11,428 nucleotides of DNA from Bifidobacterium sp. (GTDB lineage: Bacteria; Actinomycetota; Actinomycetes; Actinomycetales; Bifidobacteriaceae). The stretch's first letter is position 1; every line of letters begins with the position of its first letter. The notes under the pieces are model-generated. The model searched no databases, was not told where the DNA came from, and was given only the letters and a program-made list of their open reading frames with translations. Made by a program: the position numbers and the translations under genes. The stretch covers positions 1 through 11,428 of the forward strand of contig JAIJEI010000052.1 of the NCBI GenBank assembly GCA_022739095.1, written 5' to 3'. This document shows positions 5,709 to 11,428 of this stretch, piece after piece.

Positions 5709-6710
5709 ATGTCCGCCATTCTTACGTCGGTTGGTCTGTTGCTGATCATTCTCGCCGGCTATCTGTTCAAGCGGTTTGGCCTGTTCGGGCAGAAGGATTA
5801 TCGTGTGTTGCAGACCGCGAAATTCAACATCGTACTGCCCGGTGCCATCGTATACTCGTTCGCCACCAATCCTCATGACATCTCACTGCTGCTTATTTCG
5901 GTATTCGCATTCCTGTTTGCCTTTATCCCGATCATGTTCATCTTTCTGGCCACCCGCAAGCGCAATGTGACCGACCGCGCCTTCCTGATGCTCAACGGCG
6001 CCGGCTTCAATCTCGGCTGTTTTTCTTTTCCGGTCGTCCAGTCATTCTGGGGTGCGGGCGCGGTGGTGCCGGCTGCGATGTTTGATATCGGCAACTGCGT
6101 GATGGTGGCCGCCGGCACCAATGTGCTCACCCAGCAACTGCTGCATATTCAGCCCGGCAAAACACTTGCCGAACAACACGCCGGTTCGGAGCCCACCTTG
6201 CCGTACGAAAAGCCCAAGGATCGCGACGACAAACGGCTTGCCCGCCGCACATTGCTGCGCACCATCGGCAAGAGCTTCTTCGGCTCGGTGCCGTTCGACA
6301 CGTATCTGCTCATGATTGCGTTGACCGTCGCCAACGTGAAGATTCCCGATTGGATCGCCTCTATGACACAACCGTTGAGCGGTGCCAACGCGCTGGTGTC
6401 GATGCTGATGGTGGGTATGCTCATGGACCTGCCTCAATCCAAGCATGACGTGAAGGAAGTCATGGCCGTCATCGCTTGGCGTATACCGTTCAGTGTCGTC
6501 TTCGCGTTGATCTCGTGGTTCCTGCTGCCGTTCTCGGCTTCGATTCGCGCCGTGATGGTGATTTGCGCGTTGGCTCCAATCGCCATTTTCTCCACGCTGT
6601 TCACCGATAAAGTACTCGGCAACGCCAAACTGGCTGGCTTCTCGCTGGCAATCACCACGATGATTTCACTGATGATGATGGCTGTGGCTCATGCGCTGAT
6701 GGGCGTGTGA
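5709..6710 (+). CDS. AEC-family (auxin efflux carrier-like) transporter
   Basis: 333 residues from the ATG at 5709, preceded by AAGGAG 8 bases upstream. An in-frame GTG at 5688 has no such site. AEC proteins are ten-segment membrane carriers; bacterial members export or import organic anions such as malate or related small molecules. The N-terminal half has hydrophobic segments near residues 3-20, 40-55, 60-82, 90-110 and 115-140. A charged cytoplasmic loop (EKPKDRDDKRLARR, about 165-180) follows, then a second hydrophobic half. Family-like features include FNIVLPGAIVYSF near residue 38 and the second-half TYLLMIALTVANVKIP. The family assignment is firm enough, but the substrate is unknown. 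It converges on the fem operon with 84 bases between the stops, where I see no clear terminator. Confidence 0.8.
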   Translation: MSAILTSVGLLLIILAGYLFKRFGLFGQKDYRVLQTAKFNIVLPGAIVYSFATNPHDISLLLISVFAFLFAFIPIMFIFLATRKRNVTDRAFLMLNGAGFNLGCFSFPVVQSFWGAGAVVPAAMFDIGNCVMVAAGTNVLTQQLLHIQPGKTLAEQHAGSEPTLPYEKPKDRDDKRLARRTLLRTIGKSFFGSVPFDTYLLMIALTVANVKIPDWIASMTQPLSGANALVSMLMVGMLMDLPQSKHDVKEVMAVIAWRIPFSVVFALISWFLLPFSASIRAVMVICALAPIAIFSTLFTDKVLGNAKLAGFSLAITTMISLMMMAVAHALMGV

Positions 6711-6794
6711 GCAAATGCGCAAGTAGGCACACGGCGGGCGCACGGTCAGACGAGACGCAGCCCACATAGGTTCGTCCCCCCCGACCGCCAGCGG

Positions 6795-8075
6795 CTACCG
6801 GTGCAGCAGCTTGTGCGCCAGATTGCTCACGCCGAAGCGGAACCTATCCACCGGCAACGTGAATTTGCCTACCATCTGCTCGACGTAGCCGTTAAAGCCT
6901 TGCTTGAATTCCAGCACGCCGCGGCCCTCGTCGTTCGGATCGTCGAACACGCCGGAAATGCCGTAGAAGTTGTAGCGGCTCACACCCTGTTCCACACACA
7001 GATGCAGCATCGCTTCGTACTGAATCAGCGCCGAGGCGTAGAACGGCTTGTACTCCTCCAACGAACCGGAATACTGATAGACCACCTCATTGGGGTGACT
7101 GACGAACATTGAAGCCGCTGCCGGCAGCACATCGCCCTTCTTGGCATATCCCTCCACCTCAGCCAGACGCTTGTCGGCGGCCGCGAGATTGCGTGATTCC
7201 TCCCCCAGCTGACGTTCGATACGCGTGGTCGGACGTTCATCGTATTTCGCCTGCAGCTGTGCGGCCTTAGTCTGCAATACCTCGCGCTTGGCGGTCATAT
7301 CCGCCACATATTCGGCGATGTGGATTTCCGCGAGCATGAAATGCGCATCCGCGCCATACGCCTGCTTGAACTGGCGGAAATAGTCCGCGCCGCGCGTCGC
7401 GAACCCACGGCGTTCACCGGTCTGCCGTTCGATATCGGCGAACACGTCGAACTCGTCGGGGCCGATTTCGCGAACGTGCACGCCCATCGACTGCGCCCGC
7501 TTGACGCTCCATTGAGCGCGTTTGCCGAATGATGCCAGCAGTTCCTTGCCGTTGATAATGCCGGTGAGATCCTTGACGTACATCCACTGGCAGACCACGT
7601 CATAACCGGTATGGAATCCGCCATGCGCCCAGCCGGCATCGGTGAATCCGGTCAGCAGTGCATCGTTCGGCTCGTCGTCGGGCTGTCCGTCCGAGGAATA
7701 CAGACGATAGGCGACGTTAGGCCAGCATGCCACGGAAACAGCATGGTGGCGCCGGGCCGATTCACGAATCGCCTCGGTTATGGCCCGCAGCAGAGCTGGA
7801 TCATCGTTAATGCCGATGGGACCGAAATACACGGAGCCATCTGCACCGAAACGACCATTGAGGTACAGAATCACGCAGCCGGCTACCAGATTGCCGGATG
7901 CATCGCACACGCCAACGCATTCGGCTTCATGCCCACGAATCTTGGCAAGACGGACCTGCCCGGACCATTGCTGGAAGCTGCCCTGGCTTGTGGCTTCGGA
8001 AAGCCGGACGAGCTCTTCGGGCGTAATCACGCCAAACGTATACGTCGTATCTGTTCGATTCGCAGTCGCGCTCAT
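6795..8075 (-). CDS. FemABX-family aminoacyl-tRNA:peptidoglycan transferase (third gene of the cluster)
   Basis: 426 residues from the ATG at 8075, with AGGTGA 7 bases upstream; a longer frame to 8330 is only overlap with the upstream gene. FemABX enzymes move an amino acid from aminoacyl-tRNA to the lipid-linked peptidoglycan precursor, one bridge residue per enzyme, at the inner face of the membrane. The order is an N-terminal GNAT-like domain (GSFQQW at 32-37, then the FGADGSVYFGP region) and a second GNAT-like domain starting near WMYVKDL (164-170). A charged helical arm (about 255-312, with QLGEESRNLAAADKRLAEVE) is typical of the coiled-coil insertion of FemA, and the signature end is SRYNFYGISGVFDDP and GVLEFKQGFNGYVEQ (about 366-400). 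It is clearly closer to the first gene of the cluster than to the middle one (shared RAQSMGVHVRE, HFM.AEI, GVLEFKQGFNGYVE). The gap to the upstream gene is 49 bases, so they are probably co-transcribed. Which amino acid it adds cannot be read from the sequence. Confidence 0.93.
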   Translation of the reverse strand: MSATANRTDTTYTFGVITPEELVRLSEATSQGSFQQWSGQVRLAKIRGHEAECVGVCDASGNLVAGCVILYLNGRFGADGSVYFGPIGINDDPALLRAITEAIRESARRHHAVSVACWPNVAYRLYSSDGQPDDEPNDALLTGFTDAGWAHGGFHTGYDVVCQWMYVKDLTGIINGKELLASFGKRAQWSVKRAQSMGVHVREIGPDEFDVFADIERQTGERRGFATRGADYFRQFKQAYGADAHFMLAEIHIAEYVADMTAKREVLQTKAAQLQAKYDERPTTRIERQLGEESRNLAAADKRLAEVEGYAKKGDVLPAAASMFVSHPNEVVYQYSGSLEEYKPFYASALIQYEAMLHLCVEQGVSRYNFYGISGVFDDPNDEGRGVLEFKQGFNGYVEQMVGKFTLPVDRFRFGVSNLAHKLLHR

Positions 8076-8124
8076 CTCGTCGTCACCTGTGCCTTGTTTC
8101 TGTGTCCGTGCTCGCCACTGTTTG

Positions 8125-9435
8125 TCAGCGATGCAGCAGCTTGTGTGCGGCTTCGGATACACCGAAGCGCAGTCCGTCCACCGGCAGCGTGAACTTGCCC
8201 GGAAGCTCTTCCACGAATCCGCCGAAACGGGTCTTGAACTGCCAGACGCCGTAGGAAGGATCGTTGGCGTCGAAAATGCCGGAAATGCCGTAGAAGTTGA
8301 AGCGCTCCACGCCACGGGCGATGCAGTCAAGCATCACCTCGAAGTGGATTAGGGAAGACGGGTAGTAATCCATGAAACGATCGTCCTCGCCGCTGGACAG
8401 GCAGACAACCTCGTTCGGATGCCAGAAGTAGACACCGGCTTCCACCGGAATGACCGGGCCATCCGAGGCGATGATGCCATTGACTTCGCCGATGGTCTTT
8501 TCCAGCGCCGCAATCTTCTTGTCTGCGATGGCGATGCGCTTTTCCAGCGTTGTCGGGTCGGAGGCACCCTTCTTGGCCGTGCCTTCCGGCTGCTGTTGCG
8601 CGCGCTGGAGCAGGCGTTCGAGGTTGCGCTTGTCTTTGGAGGCCGCATTCAGCTTGGATTGCAGGGTGTCCAGATATTCGTCGAAATGGGTTTCGACCAC
8701 CTTGAACTCGATCAGGTCGCCGAAGGTATCGAACAGACGCTCATAGTAGGCCAGATCGCGGCTCTTGAAGCCTTGACGTGCGGCGCTCATATCGCACAGC
8801 TTGACGAAAGTGCTCAGTTCGCCGCGTTCCAGTCGGCGCACGCGCAGACCGGAATCCTGGGCGATGCGGATGTTCTTACGGCGGTACTTGGAGAACGAGG
8901 CCAGCAGTTCCTTCTCGTTATGAATGCCGTCAAGCCCCTTGACGAAGTTCCAGCGGTTCACCACGGATTCGTAGCCCACGGTGAAGCCGCCATGTTTCCA
9001 ACCGAAGCGGGCCATGTTGTCCATCATCGTGCTGGCCGGGTCGCTGGTCGGCTTGCCGTCCAGATCATGCAGACGGTAGACTGCGGCCGGCCAGCAGGAT
9101 ATGCTGATGGCGTGATGGGCCTTGGCCGAACGACGCAGGGCTTCGGTCATCGCCTCAACCACCTGTGGATTGTCATAATCGCACAGCGGTCCGCACCAGA
9201 CCGAGCCTTCCAAACCGAAACGGGACCGCGTGTACACCACGTAGCAGGCGGCAATCAGCTCGTCGCCGCGCTTGACACCCACATAGTCCACCGGACCGTT
9301 GAACGCACCCATGGCGGCCATCTGCGAGGTCTGCTGGAAACTACCTTGCACTTGAGCTGCGGAGAACGCATCCAGCTCGGCAGGAGTGATCTTGGTAGGG
9401 GTGAGTGAGGCGACGCCTGCATCGGATTGCGTCAT
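8125..9435 (-). CDS. FemABX-family aminoacyl-tRNA:peptidoglycan transferase (middle gene of the cluster)
   Basis: 436 residues from the ATG at 9435, with AGAAGG 7 bases upstream. It has the same architecture as its neighbours: GSFQQTSQMAAMG at residues 31-43, FGLEGSVWCGP (73-83), a second domain from WNFVKGLDG (162-170) and the end RFNFYGISGIFDAND. The helical arm (about 252-325) is longer and differs in sequence (KLNAASKDKRNLERLLQRA). It lacks the RAQSMGVHVRE and EFKQGFNGY forms shared by the two flanking paralogs (here IAQDSGLRVRR and QFKTRFGGF). The flanking genes thus form a pair, and this one is the outlier, which suggests a different amino acid or a different acceptor length. It lies 73 bases downstream of the first gene in the same probable operon. 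Confidence 0.93.
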   Translation of the reverse strand: MTQSDAGVASLTPTKITPAELDAFSAAQVQGSFQQTSQMAAMGAFNGPVDYVGVKRGDELIAACYVVYTRSRFGLEGSVWCGPLCDYDNPQVVEAMTEALRRSAKAHHAISISCWPAAVYRLHDLDGKPTSDPASTMMDNMARFGWKHGGFTVGYESVVNRWNFVKGLDGIHNEKELLASFSKYRRKNIRIAQDSGLRVRRLERGELSTFVKLCDMSAARQGFKSRDLAYYERLFDTFGDLIEFKVVETHFDEYLDTLQSKLNAASKDKRNLERLLQRAQQQPEGTAKKGASDPTTLEKRIAIADKKIAALEKTIGEVNGIIASDGPVIPVEAGVYFWHPNEVVCLSSGEDDRFMDYYPSSLIHFEVMLDCIARGVERFNFYGISGIFDANDPSYGVWQFKTRFGGFVEELPGKFTLPVDGLRFGVSEAAHKLLHR

Positions 9436-9454
9436 AATCGAACCTTCTTACTTG

Positions 9455-9478
9455 TCGTTACTCTGATCGTTACTCTGA
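9455..9478. repeat. 12-bp perfect tandem duplication
   Basis: TCGTTACTCTGA occurs twice in a row on the + strand, in the gap between the first and middle fem genes, 19 bases from the middle gene's start codon. It lengthens the untranslated spacer. Confidence 0.9.
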
Positions 9479-9508
9479 GCTCTGGAATGGCCTGTGTGCT
9501 GCGTCCGT

Positions 9509-10777
9509 TTACCGCGACAGCAGCTTGTGCGCAAATTGCTTCATGGCATAGGCGACCGGTTTGACCGGCAGCACGAACTCGCCCGGAAGTTCCTCGACAT
9601 ATCCGTTGAAGCCTTGCTTGAACTCCAGTACACCACGCCCCTCGTCATCGGGATCATCAAAGACGCCGTCGATGCCGTAGAAGTTGTAGCGAGACAGCCC
9701 GTGTTCCACGCAGAAATGCAGCATCGCGTCATGCTGAATCAGCGCGGAGGCGTAGAAGGGCTTGTACTGCTCGACGCTACCGGAGAACAGGTAGATGACA
9801 TCGCGCGGATGCTCCACGAATAGTGATGCCGCAGCCGGCAGTACATCCCCGTCTTTGGCGAACTCGGCCGCCTCGTTCAGGCGCTTTTCGGCTGCCGCCA
9901 GATTGCGGGTCTCCTCCCCCAGCTGACGCTCGGTTTTGGTGGTGGGGTGTTCGGCGTTTTTGGCGGTCAATGCCGCCACCTTGGCCGAAAGCGCTTCACG
10001 CTTGGCCGTCATGTCCGCCATGTATTCGTCGATGCGGATCTCAGCAACCATAAAATGCGCTTTGCTGCCGAACGCTTCCTTGAAACGGTGAAAATATGCT
10101 TCGCTACGGTATTCGAAGCTACGGCGCTCGGCGGTTTGCTGCTCAATTCGTGCGAATACCCCCAGCTCGTCGTCCGACAGCTCACGCACGTGCACACCCA
10201 TCGATTGGGCACGCTTCACGCTCCATTGGGTGCGCTTGTCATAGGACTTCAGCAGACTTGTCTCATCGGTGATGCTGGTCAGATCCTTGAGGTAGCGCCA
10301 ACGTGGAACCGCCGTGTAGCCCACGGTGAAACCGCCATGAGTGAAGCCGATCGCCTCGAGCTGTTCTATCAGCTTATTGTCGGGAGCGCCATTCTGGTCA
10401 TCCGGCAAAGAAGCTCCATTGGTGTCGCGAAGCCGATACGGGGATTCAGGGGTGATTTCCAGCTGTGAAGCACCCTTTGCCTTGGCATGGCATTTCAGCG
10501 CATCCACGAAGAAGGTCAATGCTTCGGTGTCGTGATAGTCGCACATCGGGCCATCATGGATGACCGCAAATGTAGAGAATCGAGAGCGGTGAGTTTCGAA
10601 CAGTGCCGCCGCGACGATCTTCTCGCCCTCCTTGAGGGCCAGATATTCGACGTCGATCCCCTGCGCGGCGCGAAGGCGTCCCATCGCCGAGGTTTGTTGG
10701 AAATTGCCTTGTGGATGCCTGGCGGAGAAATCATCGAACTCTTCGTCTGTCAACTTCACCAGCACAAAATCACGCAT
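9509..10777 (-). CDS. FemABX-family aminoacyl-tRNA:peptidoglycan transferase (first gene of the cluster)
   Basis: 422 residues from the ATG at 10777, chosen over the upstream in-frame starts (to 10888). It is preceded by AAAGGGA and GGAGG, it aligns with the N-termini of the paralogs, and a possible -10 box (10817-10822) would leave only this start on the message. The domains follow the FemABX plan: GNFQQTSAMG (24-33), FSTFAVIHDGPMCDYHD, a second domain from WRYLKDLTS (160-168), a helical arm about 255-308 (QLGEETRNLAAAEKRLNE) and SRYNFYGIDGVFDDPDDEG (362-380). It is the close paralog of the last gene in the cluster. Three such genes in a row fit a bridge of several residues. As first gene of the operon it faces the divergent Thr-type tRNA gene across about 200 bases. 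Confidence 0.93.
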   Translation of the reverse strand: MRDFVLVKLTDEEFDDFSARHPQGNFQQTSAMGRLRAAQGIDVEYLALKEGEKIVAAALFETHRSRFSTFAVIHDGPMCDYHDTEALTFFVDALKCHAKAKGASQLEITPESPYRLRDTNGASLPDDQNGAPDNKLIEQLEAIGFTHGGFTVGYTAVPRWRYLKDLTSITDETSLLKSYDKRTQWSVKRAQSMGVHVRELSDDELGVFARIEQQTAERRSFEYRSEAYFHRFKEAFGSKAHFMVAEIRIDEYMADMTAKREALSAKVAALTAKNAEHPTTKTERQLGEETRNLAAAEKRLNEAAEFAKDGDVLPAAASLFVEHPRDVIYLFSGSVEQYKPFYASALIQHDAMLHFCVEHGLSRYNFYGIDGVFDDPDDEGRGVLEFKQGFNGYVEELPGEFVLPVKPVAYAMKQFAHKLLSR

Positions 10778-10816
10778 GCTTCCCTTTGCCTCCGAGTCAA
10801 TCAGGCTCACCATGCT

Positions 10817-10822
10817 AGCATA
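10817..10822 (-). promoter_or_regulatory. Possible -10 box of the fem operon
   Basis: TATGCT on the - strand, about 40 bases before the ATG at 10777. No good -35 box lies 16-18 bases upstream (TACCCC at 17), so this is a weak call that mainly helps choose the start codon. Confidence 0.3.
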
Positions 10823-10921
10823 ACGCGCACACGACGAATGGGGTACGAGCAGATGAGGTGTGCACATCGTTCGCACTATTGCCTCCACAATGGTTCAGCC
10901 CAAAGATGATGAACGTCCGGC

Positions 10922-10950
10922 TTGCGTTGAATCAAACGCAGTGCTATATT
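10922..10950 (+). promoter_or_regulatory. Promoter of the Thr-type tRNA
   Basis: TTGCGT (10922-10927) and TATATT (10945-10950) with a 17-base spacer. Transcription would start near 10957, 17 bases before the tRNA. A good promoter argues that the tRNA is expressed and not a dead copy. Confidence 0.7.
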
Positions 10951-10973
10951 CTCTACTTGGCTCTTGAAGCCAC

Positions 10974-11046
10974 GCCACCTTAGCTCAGTGGTAGAGCATC
11001 CCCCTCGTTCGTGGGAAGGTCGGTAGTTCGATTCTATCGGGTGGCT
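10974..11046 (+). tRNA. Thr-type tRNA (CGT) with abnormal anticodon arm
   Basis: 73 bases. The acceptor stem GCCACCT / GGGTGGC with discriminator T nearly copies the tRNA-Thr at 5291. The D arm GCTC-AGTGGTA-GAGC has a 7-base loop that keeps GG. The T arm is GGTAG-TTCGATT-CTATC with all key T-loop bases. The anticodon arm is abnormal. TCCCC (10999-11003) and TGGGA (11012-11016) enclose 8 bases, CTCGTTCG, with a C-T clash at the stem end. Alternatively, the last stem pair is C-G with a bulged T, which leaves the 7-base loop CTCGTTC. In that fold the anticodon is CGT (11006-11008), so G35 and U36 for threonyl-tRNA synthetase are kept, but position 37 is T, whereas it is almost always a purine in translating tRNAs. 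The promoter, terminator and conserved body suggest a functional gene. A role outside translation, as an amino-acid donor for the adjacent FemABX enzymes, is inferred. The anticodon could be read otherwise (GTT) if the loop is drawn differently. Confidence 0.85.
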
Positions 11047-11058
11047 CTTGTTCATCAA

Positions 11059-11090
11059 GAAGGCCAACGCACTGAGCGTCGGCCTTCTTT
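11059..11090 (+). terminator. Terminator of the Thr-type tRNA
   Basis: GAAGGCCAACGC (11059-11070) pairs with GCGTCGGCCTTC (11076-11087) over 12 positions with one A-C mismatch. The loop is ACTGA and TTT then CGT follow. It starts 12 bases after the tRNA. Confidence 0.8.
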
Positions 11091-11155
11091 CGTATCGCCC
11101 TTGCTAGGGCATAGACACTTGCTAGACACTCACCCGATTTGGGGGGGGCTGAGTG

Positions 11156-11193
11156 CTGAGCCGCGACTCAACTGTGGCTTAGTCGCAGCTCAG
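11156..11193 (-). terminator. Hairpin downstream of the rdgB gene
   Basis: CTGAGC and GCGACT (11156-11161, 11163-11168) pair with AGTCGC and GCTCAG (11181-11186, 11188-11193) with one C-A mismatch inside, around a 12-base loop. It lies 23 bases after the rdgB stop. No T-run follows on the - strand; a run of C (8 G on the + strand at 11141-11148) lies there instead, so it may not be a classical terminator. Confidence 0.45.
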
Positions 11194-11216
11194 TGCAGCT
11201 AGACAGCCTAGACGAC

Positions 11217-11428
11217 TTAGTGCAGCAGGGCCTCGATGGCGGGAACCAAGGCTTTCAGCGCCTTGCCTCTGTGGGAAATCGCATTCTTCTCGGCCGGAGT
11301 CATTTCGGCGCTGGTCAGCGGCTCGCCTTCATGGTCAGGCTCAGTGCTGACGCGACCGGCAGGCTGGTCGTCCGGGACGAACAGCGGATCGTAACCGAAA
11401 CCGTGTTCGCCACGAGCCTCGCGGATGA
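11217..11428 (-). CDS. rdgB: RdgB/HAM1-family non-canonical purine NTP pyrophosphatase (C-terminal part)
   Basis: Only the last 70 codons are inside the window; the gene continues past the right edge. The enzyme hydrolyses XTP, ITP and dITP to monophosphates and so keeps deaminated purines out of nucleic acids. The visible part has the family hallmark GEHGFGYDPLFVPDD, then the conserved AEMTPAEKNAISHRGKALKAL and the C-terminal tail to HLL-type residues and TAA at 11217. In the usual family numbering these are the substrate-contacting FGYDP and SHRG motifs. Between the two motifs there is a longer acidic insert (about 20 residues, VSTEPDHEGEPLTS) than in short bacterial members. The gene order with the Thr-type tRNA is convergent. 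The first base of the visible part is mid-codon. Confidence 0.92.
   Translation of the reverse strand, partial: IREARGEHGFGYDPLFVPDDQPAGRVSTEPDHEGEPLTSAEMTPAEKNAISHRGKALKALVPAIEALLH

Noticed and set aside
6711..6794. Bidirectional terminator between the AEC gene and the fem operon
   Set aside because: Only weak G+C complementarity and no T-run on either strand.
8076..8330. Longer N-terminus for the third fem gene
   Set aside because: The extra 85 residues are Ser/Arg-rich and overlap the end of the middle gene out of frame; the ATG at 8075 has a good ribosome binding site and aligns with its paralogs.
8419..9408. Open frame of 329 codons on the + strand opposite the middle fem gene
   Set aside because: Antisense shadow of a clear FemABX gene; its composition follows the complementary codons and it has no start signal.
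10974..11046. The Thr-type tRNA as a dead pseudogene
   Set aside because: Acceptor, D and T arms are intact, the promoter is near-consensus and a terminator follows; only the anticodon arm departs from normal.
1..11428. CRISPR array, insertion sequence or prophage genes
   Set aside because: No regularly spaced direct repeats, no transposase or integrase frames and no phage-like genes are visible.

Overview
The window looks like a chromosomal segment of a Bifidobacterium, most likely close to B. longum. This rests on the moderately high G+C, the actinobacterial-type genes, a glucose-6-phosphate isomerase of actinobacterial type and a cluster of three FemABX-type cell-wall aminoacyltransferases. 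The species is an inference; no rRNA or other definitive marker is present.

Layout. (1) 1-999, + strand: the 3' part of an ABC transporter ATPase of the nitrate/sulfonate/taurine type with a C-terminal AAA-associated domain. (2) 1004-3074, all on the - strand: a disturbed region. It holds a frameshifted, apparently 5'-truncated membrane-protein gene, an intact type II toxin-antitoxin pair (RelE/YafQ-like toxin), and a frameshifted gene for an acidic protein with an NDF-type repeat. A perfect 13-bp inverted repeat lies at the point where each broken gene changes frame. (3) 3158-5001, - strand: pgi, with an elaborate 3' untranslated region and a terminator. (4) 5219-5590, + strand: tRNA-Thr(CGT) and tRNA-Leu(TAG) with a good promoter and strong hairpins. 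(5) 5603-6710, + strand: an AEC-family (auxin efflux carrier-like) permease. (6) 6795-10777, - strand: three tandem FemABX transferases in one probable operon. (7) 10922-11090, + strand: a third tRNA gene, threonine-type but with an abnormal anticodon arm, with its own promoter and terminator, divergent from the fem operon. (8) 11217-11428, - strand: the C-terminal part of an RdgB/HAM1 (XTP/dITP) pyrophosphatase, cut by the window edge.

How the parts may work together. FemABX enzymes take amino acids from aminoacyl-tRNA and add them to the peptidoglycan stem peptide to build the interpeptide bridge. From general knowledge, B. longum has a Ser-Ala-Thr-Ala bridge. Next to the three fem genes sits a Thr-type tRNA that keeps the acceptor stem, the discriminator base and the CGT anticodon of the ordinary tRNA-Thr(CGT) in the same window. 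Its anticodon loop is lengthened, or its stem bulged, and it has a pyrimidine where nearly all tRNAs have a purine at position 37. The most interesting reading is that it is a dedicated, non-translating threonine donor for cell-wall bridge synthesis. This is an inference that can be tested.

The remaining genes are housekeeping (pgi, rdgB, tRNAs) or transport, apart from the toxin-antitoxin pair and the two broken genes around it.
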